Shown piece by piece: positions 12,101-23,509 of a stretch of DNA of 64,000 nucleotides. Position 1 is the first letter of the stretch. Each line of letters begins with the position of its first letter. The position numbers and the translations under genes were made by a program. Where the stretch lies: positions 20,109,387-20,173,386 of the forward strand of contig CM066918.1 of NCBI GenBank assembly GCA_033964015.1. The letters are read 5' to 3'. The notes beneath the pieces were generated by a model. That model was not told where the DNA came from. It made no database searches and saw nothing but the letters and a program-made list of their open reading frames with translations. This stretch comes from Scolanthus callimorphus. Its lineage: Eukaryota; Cnidaria; Anthozoa; Actiniaria; Edwardsiidae.

Positions 12101-15100
12101 TGAGGGGCTTGCTTGTGTGGCGGACGGGCGTGCTTGTGTGGCTGACAGGCGTGATTGTGTGGCTGACTGGCGTGCTTGTGTGGCTGACAGGCGTGTTTTT
12201 GTGGCTGACTGGCGTTCTTGTGTGGCTGACTGGCGTGCTTGTGTGGTTGACAGGCGTGCTTGTGTGGCTGACTAGCGTGCTTGTGTGGCTGACTGGCGTG
12301 CTTGTGTGGCTGACAGGCGTGCTTTTGTGGCTGACTGGCGTGCTTTTGTGGCTGACAGGCGTGCTTTTGTGGCTGACTGGCGTGCTTGTGTGTCTGACTG
12401 GCGTGCTTGTGTGGCTGACAGGCGTGCTTGTATGGCTGACAGGCGTGCTTGTGTGGCTGACAGGCGTGCTTGTGTGTCTGACTGGCGTGCTTGTGTGGCT
12501 GACAGGCGTGCTTGTGTGGCGGACAGGCGTGCTTGTGTGGCGGACAGGCGTGCTTGTGTGGCTGACAGGCGTGCTTGTGTGTCTGACTGGCGTGCTTGTG
12601 TGTCTGACTGGCGTGCTTGTGTGGCTGACTGGCGTGCTTTTGTGGCTGACTGGCGTGCTTGTGTGGCTGACTGGCGTGCTTGTGTGGCTGACTGGCGTGC
12701 TTGTGTGGCTGACTGGCGTGCTTGTGTGGCTGACTGGCGTGCTTGTGTGGCTGACTGGCGTGCTTGTGTGGCTGACTGGCGTGCTTTTGTGTCTGACTGG
12801 CGTGCTTGTGTGTCTGACTGACGTGCTTGTGTGTCTGACAGGCGTGCTTGTGTGGCTGACAGGCGTGTTTGTGTGGCTGACTGGCGTGCTTTTGTGGCTG
12901 ACTGGCGTGCTTGTGTGGCTGACTGGCGTGCTTGTGTGGCTGACGGGCGTGCTTGTGTGGCTGACTGGCGTGCTTTTGTGGCTGACGGACGTGCTTGTGT
13001 GGCTGACTGGCGTGCTTTTGTGGCTGACTGGCGTGCTTTTGTGGCTGAGGGGTGTGCTTGTGTGGCTGACGGGCGTGTAGAAATCATATCAAAACGGACG
13101 TTACCAGAAAATGTCTCGCGCACGAAAGCACGAGGCCGAGAAACCATCTACTAGGACAAGACTATGACTACTGATAAAACTGTGGTTGCTATAGTGAGGT
13201 GGAATATAGATATAAGCGTTCCATAGACTTCATTATAATATCAGATCACTTCAAATGAAAGCCATATTGTTAATTTTCCGTTATTCATGCAAGAACCCTC
13301 TGCTTTTGTGGTCTGATCCCGGCCAGCAATAATGTCACACGCGCTCCCTTATACACAAATCTGCACAGCCCAATAGTATCTAGCGTTCACCACCGCGAAC
13401 TGGAAAGATGTGGAAAGATTCATTGTTGAACTTGCTTTACCGCATTTGTTAGGTGTGGACGGCGATTGATACATGGACTAGCGATGTTCATCTCGGGGGT
13501 CCTGTGTCTTGTTATTATGGCCATTCCCGACGGTAAGACCGGACTACTGGAATCTTCCTCACACGCATCTTGACTGTCAATCTGGTTATATGTCATCATT
13601 TTATATATTGCAGATTAGGATATTACGTTACAATGTATAGAGGTAGATAGGTATTTTATCAGTAGAAGAGCTATTTTACGTGGAATCTTATAATAGATTA
13701 CAGTGGCGTAGCCAGGATTTGAGAAAAGGGGGATCACATGCATCTGTGCCCTTTTCCAGCTTGCCGATTTTTTTTTAGTGTTTACTGTATTGTTCTTCTA
13801 AAAAGGGGGTCACAGGCAACCCCGGATCCCCCTACTACGCCCCTGGATCATCAATATTAATTATAATCATAATTACTATTATAATTATTTTTATCTTAAA
13901 GTGCAGGTTTTCATTCATAAAAGATCTATCGAAATATTATTTATTCGCTAAGCTAAGAATTGCTTGATTTCGTTTGTTTGCAATTTTTTGGCTTTCGTTC
14001 ATACATGTATTTTGGTCTAGATAAATTATAGGTCTTAGAGCTCATTGGAGACATTACAAATGAACGTTTAACAGCAAATAAACACATACAAATTGGTTAT
14101 AAACCTTAACTGATCGGGAGGAAACAGTTGACTCTGTTGACTATACACAAACACATTACAACTTGATACAGCGGGGCTCGAATTCGTGAACTGCGGATTG
14201 CGAGGCCGATGGCCTAACTACTGGACCATGTTTCCCCTAACTCTCCCTTCCTAACTATCACTTGTTAGTAAAAACCCACTCGCATACTATCACGAATCCT
14301 GCAATTTGAATGGCTCCGCTACTCGATCGCTATCTATCACGTAATAGATAGTGAGTAGCGAAAACGCTAGCGCAAAACTTTCTAAAACTATGAAAATAAA
14401 TACCTTTAGCAACAACTCGAAGGTAGTATGTTAGTGGGTTTCTACTAAAACAATTAGACTACTCGTTCTCGTTTTCTATGAGTCAAATAGTCAACTCGGT
14501 GCTACGCGCCTCGTTAACTATCTATTGACTCATAGAAAACTCGAACTCGTAGTCTAATCGTTAAATAGTCCGCATCACTATTTTCACGTATTTTATTTCC
14601 TCAGAGTACCCAACGCTTGCTACAGCCTTTGCACTAATAGGCAAGAGTGTCCTGAGTGTTGGATGGTTAACTATCTACTTGGTTGGCTCAGAGCTCTTCC
14701 CAACCACTATAAGGTCAGATGTTTTCTGCAGCAGAGATATTGGATAAGAAAAATAACAATAAGATAACGAAACCAGGGACAGTACAACGATTATTATTCG
14801 TGTTCCTAACTGCGTACGTTCAAAATACAAGACGCGTGCATGAAAACGATATCAATCAGTCAAAAGATCGAGCACTTTGAGTTCGATTCGAAACCGTGAC
14901 TGGTTTCAAGAGCGCGCCACGGATTTTTGAAGCATGAGTGATTGCCACGTAAGATGAGCTACGATGGTCAAAATAAGCACACTGGGATGAAAATTATTGA
15001 CCCGGGTGTCGAAAGGATGTAACGTAGACAATTTTATTTGTAGTCGCAAGAGCTGATTGGAAGTCACTGACTTAAAGTGCGAATCAAGGTAGCAATCAAC

Positions 15101-16533
15101 CACATTTCATTAAAAAGATCCGTTATCGAATATAACAGTAGCGAAAGAAAAATGTGTTTTGCGCGCGCCGTGAATATTTTATTGATTTTTGAATATTTCC
15201 AATTGGCATTTTTTTTCGTTCAACTATGCGCGCTGCATCTTGTGGGATAAACAATGGTTCCTGTGACGTAACAATGGGATGAACAATGGTTCCTGTGACG
15301 TAACAACAAGACAAAAAAGAAGAACAAAGACCTGTTCTGAAGAGCTTCTCCGCCAACATGCAGCGCGCATAGTTGAACGAAAAGAATCCGCCAAAAAAAT
15401 ATATTCACAGCGCGCGCAAAACAGTTTTCTTTTGCTACTGTTCCCTTGGATAATAGACCTTCTCGATGAAATGTGGTTGGTTTCTGCCTTGAGTGGCTTA
15501 ATGGTGTCATCTGTGGAGCTATCATGTGATTTAATTGGATCATCTTTACAGCTATCATGTGATTTAATGGGGGTCATCTGTAGAGCTATCCCGTGATTTA
15601 ATGGGGGTCATATGTAGAGCTATCATGTGATTTAATAGCGTTCACCTGTTTAGAGCTATCGTGTGATTTAGTACGGGTCATTTGTAGGTCTACTAATGGA
15701 GGTCTTTTTATTTGCCAGGAACACTGCTCTTGGCATGTGTTCAACATTCCAAAGGTGTGGAGCTTTGATGGCGCCATATATCGTCATGTTGGTAAGATGA
15801 CTGAACACTTGACCAAATGTCCATATTTTATCAAAAAAATGTCCATATTTAGTATCAATAATATTTTATTAAATTTTGCTTACAATACGTCAACACTTAT
15901 AATTGATTAGAACACTTCAATAAAAGCGCTAATTTCGTAGCCCCTCGAATGAAAGGGGCAAAATCGTGTGTATTTAGAAAAATCAAGGACAGAAAAAAAT
16001 AAACATTTTCATGCCATTATGGTCAGTTACGTCCTGACAATATTTTGTTCTTGAAAATATTCTCTCCCGAGGATAACTATGTACCTTAACATCTAGATTT
16101 TCGAGAGCAGTAAAAACAACGTTTTAAGGTAAATCAAGGACTGAGGAATAAACTATAAAACTGAAATGAAATAAGGCTATTTTAGACTGTTTACTAAGGG
16201 GATAGTTTTAAAAAAATATTAAATACTGCCATCTCAAAATTTGATTCCTGTTATTTTCTCTAGAGCCAGCTTCCGGGTCTCAGTATCTACCTCCCTGTTA
16301 CAATATTTGGAGTGGTTGCCATAGTAGCTAGTATTTCTACGTTTTTCATTCCTGAGACCCTCTACGCACCGATGACTCAGACGATCGAGGAGGCCGAGTA
16401 TCACAAGGACAGTTACTCGTTCCCGTGCTGCGGAAAACCTCCCGAGGGGGAGGAGGAACGGCAAAACGGGTCCCTGTACATGGAAGGGTCTCCCAAAAAG
16501 AGCCCAGTGAGTGAGGTAGTGACTGCTTTGTAG
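9114..16533 (+). CDS. SLC22-family organic ion transporter (9 coding exons, one frameshift)
   Basis: Predicted 12-helix plasma-membrane carrier of the SLC22 (organic cation/anion/carnitine) branch of the major facilitator superfamily. Exons: 9114-9401, 9777-9923, 10172-10452, 10578-10813, 11620-11754, 13453-13532, 14605-14713, 15719-15791, 16264-16533, all with GT-AG ends. Seen: an N-terminal FGRYQ, a cysteine-rich first extracellular loop (Cys 65, 72, 77, 78, 81, 101), a loop 2-3 motif SDAFGRK, EWRY in exon 3, GRRLIHG in exon 6, SELFPTTIRN across exons 7-8, and PETLYAPMTQTIEEAE near the C terminus. Exon lengths sum to 1619 bases, one short of 540 codons; the break is in the A run at about 10741-10745. 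Restoring phase gives 539 aa, usual for the family. An acceptor at 9107 just before the ATG implies an upstream 5' UTR exon. Substrate cannot be predicted; SLC22A member orthology is unresolved. Confidence 0.9.
10931..11317 (+). mobile_element. tRNA-derived SINE in transporter intron 4
   Basis: It begins with a tRNA-like head: box A TAGCGCAGTGGTAGAGCGC, box B GGGTTTAAACCCC at about 10984-10996. The body is non-tRNA and contains a GGAAGTTGCCCA block. The 3' end is a short ACTTT tandem tail at about 11301-11316. The T arm does not fold correctly, which argues against a functional tRNA. The GGAAGTTGCCCA block recurs near 50235, so the family is dispersed. Confidence 0.7.
12004..13078. repeat. 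1.07 kb minisatellite of a 21-bp unit, about 51 copies
   Basis: The unit is GGCGTGCTTGTGTGGCTGAC plus one variable base. Variants change GTGTGG to GTGTGT, CTTGTG to CTTTTG, and the join between ACTGG, ACAGG and ACGGG. A run of six or seven identical units lies at about 12650-12785. It sits in intron 5 of the transporter (11755-13452). Because 21 is divisible by 3 and the unit lacks stops in several frames, long open frames run through it on both strands. These are composition effects, not genes. Confidence 0.95.
13701..13844. mobile_element. MITE with CAGTGGCGTAGCCAGG / CGCCCCTG ends
   Basis: The left end CAGTGGCGTAGCCAGG and right end CTACGCCCCTG are imperfect inverted repeats. The interior has AAGGGGG and its partner facing the same way as in hAT-type MITEs. 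It lies in transporter intron 6. No clear 8-bp duplication was found, so the superfamily is tentative. Confidence 0.5.
14166..14232 (-). other. tRNA-like (SINE-type) fragment, minus strand
   Basis: On the minus strand, GGTCCAGTAGTTAGG (box A region) is followed by TTCGAGCCCC (box B region) at tRNA-like spacing. It is degenerate and lies in transporter intron 6. Confidence 0.35.
14261..14451. repeat. MITE with 30-bp inverted repeats
   Basis: Arms at 14261-14291 and 14422-14451 share TTAGTAAAAACCCACT in inverted orientation. A second, smaller hairpin (CTATCTATCACGTAATAGATAG) lies at about 14329-14350 inside. Confidence 0.55.
14455..14556. repeat. Short hairpin element
   Basis: Arms at 14455-14492 and 14522-14556 share TTTTCTATGAGTCAA in inverted orientation, with TAGACTAC-type ends. 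It lies about 50 bases upstream of exon 7 of the transporter. Confidence 0.55.
15134..15442. repeat. Foldback element with about 115-bp arms
   Basis: Each arm starts AACAGTAGC and contains GCGCGCGC and GTTCAACTATGCGCGCTGC in inverted orientation. The centre holds two tandem copies of about 35 bases that include TTCCTGTGACGTAACAA. It lies in transporter intron 7. Confidence 0.7.
15495..15690. repeat. Minisatellite, about 38-bp unit, five copies
   Basis: The unit is GGTCATCTGTAGAGCTATC followed by ATGTGATTTAATGG, repeated about five times with drift. It lies in transporter intron 7, just before exon 8. Confidence 0.8.
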
Positions 16534-16826
16534 ACAAATGAAGCCCCGTGTCGTACGTTTTGTTTATCGAAAAGTTGTGCAAGAAAGGTTGACATCGTTC
16601 GCGGTAAATGACTAGGTTTAGTTTCTAGTTTAGTTTACCGGCGAAATTAATAATCTCCAGAGCTAGAGCATTTGACAAGTTTCCTGCAATATGTCGCACA
16701 GGGTGGTCCTTTATTTGTTCTTATAATATTCATTTATATAAACCAAAGTGTTTTACAAGTATTTCTATCCATGAGTCTGAACTGAGAAATTTCGTACCTC
16801 AGCACACGTAGTGTTACGGTTTATAT

Positions 16827-16832
16827 AATAAA
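16827..16832 (+). terminator. Polyadenylation signal candidate for the transporter
   Basis: AATAAA lies 294 bases after the TAG stop codon at 16531-16533 on the same strand. It is the first perfect hexamer noticed downstream. Confidence 0.45.
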
Positions 16833-18000
16833 CTCGAAGATAAATTCAATGATAAATTCCACATCTCTGCGCGCCCATGTATCATTTTCTATACAGCGTC
16901 ACTAGTGTTATCTGTGGAGGTCCCAAGGTTTGCTCACGCATGGAAACCCCAAATTCCTGTTTATTTTTATTCTGGTCGTGAATGCAAATTTGAAAGCTAC
17001 AAACCTGTTCAGTATTTACACCGGTCTAAAGTTTGATCGTGGCAAAGTTGCTGTAGTGTAGCTTTGTCTTTGCAATCTCTAAAGGCTGGTTTCCATATAG
17101 CCGTTTCGGGTCGTTTCAGTTGGTGAAACGACCCTTGACGACTGGGAAGACTATATGGAAACTAAACCGAGTCGACGCCAGAGACGAGTCGACGCCAGAG
17201 ACGAGCGGAAGCGACAGAAAAGACCTTGTGGGAACTACGGAGACAACCCAGACGAGCCGATACCACCAAAAACTGTCCTACAATGCATTTCAGCTCCCAG
17301 TGTGCAGTTCGTGAAGTTATATTAGTTCCTGTTTCAAAAGCGGACTCCGAATGCGTTACAAACGACCCGAAAGCGATATACCATTCCTGATAGGAACGGG
17401 GTCACATTATTTTTTAGTTGCTCCCGGTAGTAGGGGTGAGCAAAGAGGTGATAAACGGTGAACGAGGGCGAACAACAGTGAAAAACGGTGAACAGAAAGT
17501 GAACAACGTTTAGCAGGGGCGCGAGCAATAGTTAACAACGAAAACGCGGTTTAGGCATGATTAATGTATCAGTCAATTCCAGCGGTGACCATGCCCCCTC
17601 CGGGCAACCCCCGGGATTTTGGTGATTTCTAAAATTAAAAGTAAAAATTCCCCGTCCCGCTGGAAAAGATGCAAAAATACCCCACGGCGGAGAAGACAAA
17701 AGATGGACAAATGGCCCTTCCCCTGGACCAGAAAAAGACAAAGATTCCATCGACACTGCGTTACAAAGCTTCACAAACAAAATATTTCCGGTCAGAACTT
17801 CAAATCCATTTATTCTGTCCGGGCATTTATAATTCGTTTTTTACTTTACTTTAGTTTTCTCATCTATGAACAAGTTCTCATTTCACTGAAAGCGAGCCAA
17901 AATATAAGTAAACAAGTAAAACACATCTGCCAGTCTCAAATCGTAATTGAAATTCTTCTTCTACTAAGGTATTACAATAGACATACCTTCAAAAGGCTCC

Positions 18001-20506
18001 ACTAAATTTCTCTCGGCTATTCTAAAGTTCTAAAGTTCTAAAGTTCAATTATCTTTAGTAGCGTGACGCTAATGCAAGATATTTTGGGGCGCACGCTTCA
18101 AAGGCGGCGCAGGTGGGCAGGCGCCTGCATTGATGTTACTGCAGGCGCGGCGGTCAACTTGAACGCTTCGATGGTGCGACAGGACCTCACTTCTTCAGGC
18201 AACAGATTCCATGATCTGATCGTTCTTGGGAAGAAGGAGGTCCCGTATGCGTTCAAGTTGGACGGTACTTGATGATATTTCAGGCCGCAGTGTCTCTTGT
18301 TCTCTATGACAGACTCGGGGAACTTGATGTTAATTAGTCCCTGTCGTATCTTGAAGAACAGAGTAACTTGATCTTTCAGGCGGCGTTGCTCTAAGGTAGG
18401 CCAACCCAGGGACTTGACTAACTGGGTAGTGCTGGTGGTTCTTCTATAGTCAGAGGTAACGAATCTTGCCGCATTTTTCTGGACCTGTTCAAGGAGGGCA
18501 ACGTCTTTCGTGGTGTAAGGGCTCCAAACCGGGGAAGCGTATTCAAGTGATGGTAGGACAAGCGATTTATATGCCCTCTCCTTGACGGTAGGTGAGCAGG
18601 TTTCAGGGTCCTTCTGATAACACCCAGAGTGCTGTTGGCTTTACTGCAGATCTTGTAGCAGTGGCTGCTCCAGCGTAGGTCGTGGGCAATGCGCACGCCT
18701 AAGTAATCGTGCTCCGAGACGCTGGTGAGTGGGCTGGACCCGATTGTATACTCGTGCAGACTGGGGTTCCGCTTGTTGGTAATTGACAGAAGGTGACACT
18801 TGGAAGCATTGAAGTCCATCTGCCACGTACTTGCCCAGTCTGAGAGTGAGTCGATGTCCCGTTGTAGCACCCCGTGATCGCTGGTTGAGTCGATGGTGCG
18901 GTACAGAATCGCGTCATCCGCAAACAGCCGCATTTGGGAGTTACTACAGCTGACAATATCGTTAATGTATAGCAGAAATAACGTGGGGCCCAGCACAGTG
19001 CCTTGGGGGACCCCAGATGTAACTGGCACTGTCGTGGAGCGAGCGCCGTCGACAACAACGAACTGGGACCGATTTGATAGGAATCCAGAAAGCCAGGATA
19101 AGGTTTTCCCTGTGATGCCGTAGTGCTGTAGCTTCGTCTGAAGCTTTTGATGGGAAACCTTATCAAACGCTTTACTAAAGTCAAATAGGAGCACGTCGAC
19201 TTGTCCGCGGTTGTTCAGGGTCGTTGCCCAATCATGGGCAGCCAGAATAAGCTGTGTCTCGCAGGAGAAACCGGCCCGGAAGCCATGCTGCAGGAGAGTG
19301 AGGATGTTATTGGAATTGAGGTGCTTATTAAGGTGACTCAGAACCACATGTTCCATAACCTTGCAAGAAAGGCTAGTTAGCGATATAGGTCGGTAGTTTG
19401 CGGGATTGTCTTTCTTCCTTTTTTGAAGACGGGTGTGACCATAGCTACGAGCCAGTCACTAGGAAGCTGGCCTGTATCATAACTTTGCTGGTAGATAAAA
19501 GACAAAATCTCGGCAATTTCGCAAGAGAGATCGCGGAGAGTACGAGCTGGTAGGTGGTCTGGACCAGCTGCTTTGAAAGCATTGATGTTAGCTAGTTGCT
19601 TTTTTACTCCATCTATAGTGAACCTGATATCCTTAATCGCCGGACACAAAGACGGCCCTGGATCGGGGCGGAGGCCGTCATCAGGGGTGAACACGCTTTG
19701 GAACTGGTTGTTAAGTGCTTGTGCCTTGCCTTTGGGTGAAACATGGGGGACACCATCCACACGCAAGGTTGGAATTCCGACGCGTTCTGTCGGCATTGCT
19801 TGACGTAGCTTCAGAATTTCCTTGGATTTTCGCTGAGACTATTTCCAATGACGTCATTGAGATACGAGTCATGAGCAGTGCGAAGCGCCCTTGTCACTTT
19901 GTTGCGTTGTTGTTTGTACTCGGGCCACGCTGATGGTGACTTTTTGGCCTTCTTGAAGAGGCGTTCGCGCTTGCGCATAGCGCGCTTTATTGAGTTAGTC
20001 ATCCAAGGGAGATCAGGTTTTTTCTTGCTGAGTTTAGAGGGAACAAAAGTGTCGATTGCTGATTGCACTTCCTTCTTAAAGAGGCACCAGTTTTCTTCTA
20101 CTGTTCTTGAAAGGGGGCTTGCTTCCATGAAAGCTTTGCTGACGCCATCCATGTGTGCGCGCATCCCGTCTAAGTCCGCACGATCGAATAAATAGATCTT
20201 ACGGACTGGTCTTGGTGTCCTACGGGGACTGAACAGGATATCAAAGGTGACGATGTCGTGGTCGCTCATACCCGGGCCAGTGTCCACTTTGGAGACAAGA
20301 GATGGACTAGATGAAAGGATGAGATCTAGTGTCTTTAGAGAAGCACGACGGGTTGGGACCAGATGACATATTGAGAAAACGCGTAGTTATTTATTAGGTC
20401 CAGAAGTCTGCGCATGAGCGATGCAGTAGCTGCGCAAGTCGGTGAGGGTAGGTCCGAGCGCCAATCGATATATTCGCGGTTGTAGCTTTGGCTACAAATG
20501 GTGGTG
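18001..20506 (-). mobile_element. 5'-truncated, frameshifted non-LTR retrotransposon (CR1/L2-like)
   Basis: Read leftward, it holds the C-terminal part of an APE-type endonuclease (TLDLIL then SDHDIVTFDI), then a reverse transcriptase with FSKAFDKVSH, GVPQGTVLGP and FADD (instead of YADD). A C-terminal region with SFFPRTIRSWNLLP follows, ending at a stop at 18098-18100. The coding is split over several frames by at least four frameshifts, so it is dead. The 3' end is an 8-base tandem tail (TAAAGTTC on the + strand, 18021-18047), as in CR1-like elements. The 5' end stops in the endonuclease. Confidence 0.9.
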
Positions 20507-20766
20507 TACACCTGTTTCAATTAACGTTGCTCTGCAAAACGTAAACCCATGAACCATGCTTCATAAGTCGTAATGGTAATTCCTGCCTAAACGAAGCGGT
20601 TCACGCCAAATTGTGTCTCAAAGTAGTAAACAAAGTGCCATTAGGTGGTTTTAGTTTAGTTTGGTTTGCTAAACTCGAGGAAAATACGAGAAATAGCGTC
20701 TTCATTATGATGCATGGTTCATGGTTTTACGTTTTGCAGAACAACGTCAATTGAAATAGGTGTATA
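20507..20766. repeat. Foldback MITE with about 56-bp arms
   Basis: Arms at 20507-20564 and 20711-20766 are reverse complements, starting GTGTACACCTGTTTCAATTA and containing GTTTTGCAGA(A/G)CAACG. It abuts the truncated 5' end of the LINE. Confidence 0.7.
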
Positions 20767-21464
20767 CGGGCTATGCTCGGCATTTTATTGTGTATATATC
20801 ACATATGTTTCTGGTGTGACGTTATTTTCTGTAACTGGGACATCGTAACTGCAAATTGATAGTTATACCTGGTCAGGGAAGTGTTCCGCAAAACTCAAAG
20901 CGCTAGAAGATTGTGAAAGAGAACCGAAATTCCCCACCCCCCTCCTCTGGAGAAAAACAAATCCCGACCCCCGGGCAAGCAAAATTTTCAAAATTCCCCA
21001 CCCTAGGGAACCCAGTGGTGTGCAACTGGCCCACGGTGTCCGTGGGAGAGGGGGGGAGGGGGGGACGCATGGTCACCGCTGGAATTGACTGATACATAAT
21101 TTCGACATATTTGAAACATCCCTGAAATTAGCATGGGTCAAACGTCTATTCTAAAACTCATGAATAGTCAATCAGGCAATACAAACACAATGAAAATCAT
21201 GACCATGAACCCGTTTTGTATACCCCGACATAAATTATTATACCCCGACATAGCATTTTTTGTTCTGATTGGTTGCCATATTATCATAATGGTGCTCAAT
21301 CAGCCAGCAATGATATAGAACTGCTGCGCACTGAACTGAATCTGATATAGAACTCCGGTGACGTCAGAGTTCTATATCAGAACGTGACAGAACAAAGTGC
21401 AATACACATCATAGCTACATAATGACGTTACTATGGAAACAGATTTTGGCCCAGGCCCCAACTT

Positions 21465-21690
21465 TTGTTCACCGTTGCCCACCCCTGTTCACTGTTGTTC
21501 ATCCTTGCTCACCCCTGCTCACCGTTGTTCATCCTTCACCCCTGCTCACACTTGCTCGTCGTTGTTCACTGTTGTTCATCCTTGCTAATCCCTGCTCACC
21601 CTTGCTGGCCCTTGCCCACCGTTATTCATCCTTGGTCACCCTTGGTCGCCGTTGTTCATCCCTGCTTACCGCTCTTCGCCGTCGCTCGCC
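21465..21690. repeat. 12-bp tandem repeat array
   Basis: Degenerate 12-base units such as GTTGTTCATCCT and TGCTCACCCCTG alternate about 18 times. An inverted, shorter version lies at about 17430-17520 at the other end of the outer TIR element. This suggests subterminal transposase-binding repeats. Open frames here are repeat artefacts. Confidence 0.75.
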
Positions 21691-21939
21691 CTTATCTAGG
21701 TGCGCAAGCTAGACGAGAGATTAAAGAAAGCATGCAAAAGCCTGCTCACCCCTACTACCGGGAGCAACGCAAAAAACAGAGGACACCCGTTCCTAAACCA
21801 GGCACCATATGGAAAGCGACAACAAACGACCGTATGGAAATCGTCGGTCGTATCGGGCCATTCCAGTCGCCTTGGTCTTTCGGAAAGACTTTGAGTGACC
21901 AAAAACAACCGGAATGACTATATGGAAACCAACCTTTAG

Positions 21940-22774
21940 GGACGGACCATTATGTCTCAGACGGGGAGGGTTGGGCAATTTTTCCTTGCAAACAATGTTT
22001 TAAGGGTAGTGGTCTTATTTTTTAGATATTTTTTAACGCGAATTCCTGCGAGCCTATCAGGTACGTAGCAACTTACAAAATCAAGTTGCCTGCTTCAATC
22101 GTGGCATGACTCTTTTAAGATAAAAAGCGAGTGGCACTATTGTATTGTGAAAGAAACGGAGTTTAAATTTGACAGAATCAAAAATGTGTTAGTTTCTGTC
22201 AATAGATAGGCTATGACAACAAACGATGATCATAGTCCTTGGTCATGATGACGAAACGCATTATTAATCAGGTAATAATTATTACCAGAAAAGAACCCGT
22301 CACTCTGTGACGGGAACGAAAGAGCAACAGACGTCATTTTCTCTTGCAGCCGTTTAGATTATCTATGCATTGAAATTTACGGGTTGATAATGGTGTTGGG
22401 CAATGGCTAGGAAATAGCTTCCCTAAACCAAAATAAATCAGTATTGTCTGGAAACAAAGCGTCATGCGCATTTTCGCCGTTATGTTTGGCCCTGGCTATG
22501 CACTGGTCTACCTGTGGTGTCTCCCTGGTTTTGGCGCGAAAATTACGTGCTTATCAAAAATCAAATCGACAGATCGAGTTCACAAATAGAATCTAGATTG
22601 TGGCTAAATGCAAACAACACTGCAGTTTCGATTTCTTTTCAATGCCAAAGGCGAATGGGAAACTCGAGTGGGGAAAGAAAACTACAAAAATCTAGCGGAG
22701 ACTTGGGCAAAATGAGAAAATCAACAATTTTCAAATCGTCCTCATGCGTCTCACATAGTCTTCACAGACAAAAT
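21940..22774. other. No gene recognised
   Basis: No domain-like open frame, no inverted repeat of note and no splice-bounded exon was seen. Confidence 0.4.
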
Positions 22775-22997
22775 AGCCGTATTCACACTAGAGACGGAAA
22801 ACTCGTCTGAGACGAGTTTCTCGTCAGGAAAAGTTCCTGCTTTATGTCAATTCTGCTCAGAAACACTTGCTTGTTATCTGTCTAAACTTTCTCCTTCAAA
22901 AAAATTATTTTCACGTGATCACAGAAGAACAGGGAACCATATTCAAGGCGAGAAACTCGTCTCAGACGAGTTTTCCTTCTCTAGCGTGAATACAGCT
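22775..22997. repeat. MITE with about 48-bp inverted repeats
   Basis: Ends AGCCGTATTCACACTAGAGA and AGCTGTATTCACGCTAGAGA face each other. They are followed inward by AACTCGTCT(C/G)AGACGAGTTT, itself palindromic. The spacer is about 110 bases. Confidence 0.75.
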
Positions 22998-23509
22998 ATT
23001 GACATGTCACCATGTCAAATCAGGTTAACTCCATAACAGTACAAACAAACCCCACTATTGCAGGGACGTTAACCCATATCAAAATAAAATGTGGAGATTT
23101 GAGGGATTTGTAGCGTGGAAATCTTTGTCCTGACAGATAACAAAGCGAGTGTAGAAACAAAGTGTAGAAACTGAGAAATGCTACAAAAGTACTTCGAGTT
23201 CGAGACCCCCAAAAAAATGTTAGTTTTTTTTTACGGGAGATCTTGCTACAAAACCGGGAGACCGGGAGATAGGGTAAAAATATTGAGATTCCCGGCAAAA
23301 CCGGGAGAGTTGACGTCCCTGCTGTTGTGATGGAAATACCTCAGTTTCACAAAAGAAACCTAATTTCTCTGCCGGTATTTTAAAGGCAAGAGACTCTTTA
23401 CAAATAATTCACGGCCTTAAAAACCCAACTAACTTAAACAAAAACTCAAACAAAACCCTTTCCAGCACAAGATACAGATGGGTATTTTATAACGCTATTT
23501 CAAAATGTA

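Larger units (their letters stand above)
17564..21097. mobile_element. Inner TIR element inside the outer one
   Basis: ATGTATCAGTCAATTCCAGC followed by GGTGACCATG at 17564 is matched by the complement at about 21067-21097. Subterminal CCCGGG/GGGGAATTT-type sequence is also inverted. A LINE (18001-20506) and a foldback (20507-20766) are inserted within it. No transposase was found. Confidence 0.65.
17079..21939. mobile_element. Outer TIR element of a nested transposon stack
   Basis: The ends are CTAAAGGCTGGTTTCCATAT (left) and the near-exact complement at about 21919-21939. Subterminal regions on both sides also match inverted: GTTGCTCCCGGTAGTAGGGG at 17418 and its complement at about 21750-21770. 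Both are followed inward by related GGTGAACAA/GTGAGCAGG short repeats. Everything between 17564 and 21097 is a second, inner element, so the outer element itself is about 1.3 kb and non-coding. Confidence 0.65.

Noticed and set aside
12004..13078. CRISPR-like repeat array
   Set aside because: Units are contiguous without spacers and the genome is eukaryotic.
12004..13080. 358-codon open frame and opposite-strand 291-codon frame
   Set aside because: Both arise from the stop-free 21-bp minisatellite; they sit in an intron and show no non-repetitive sequence.
21422..21917. A 150-codon frame rich in Cys, Pro, Ser, Leu
   Set aside because: It is made by the 12-bp tandem array and runs into the TIR; no domain.
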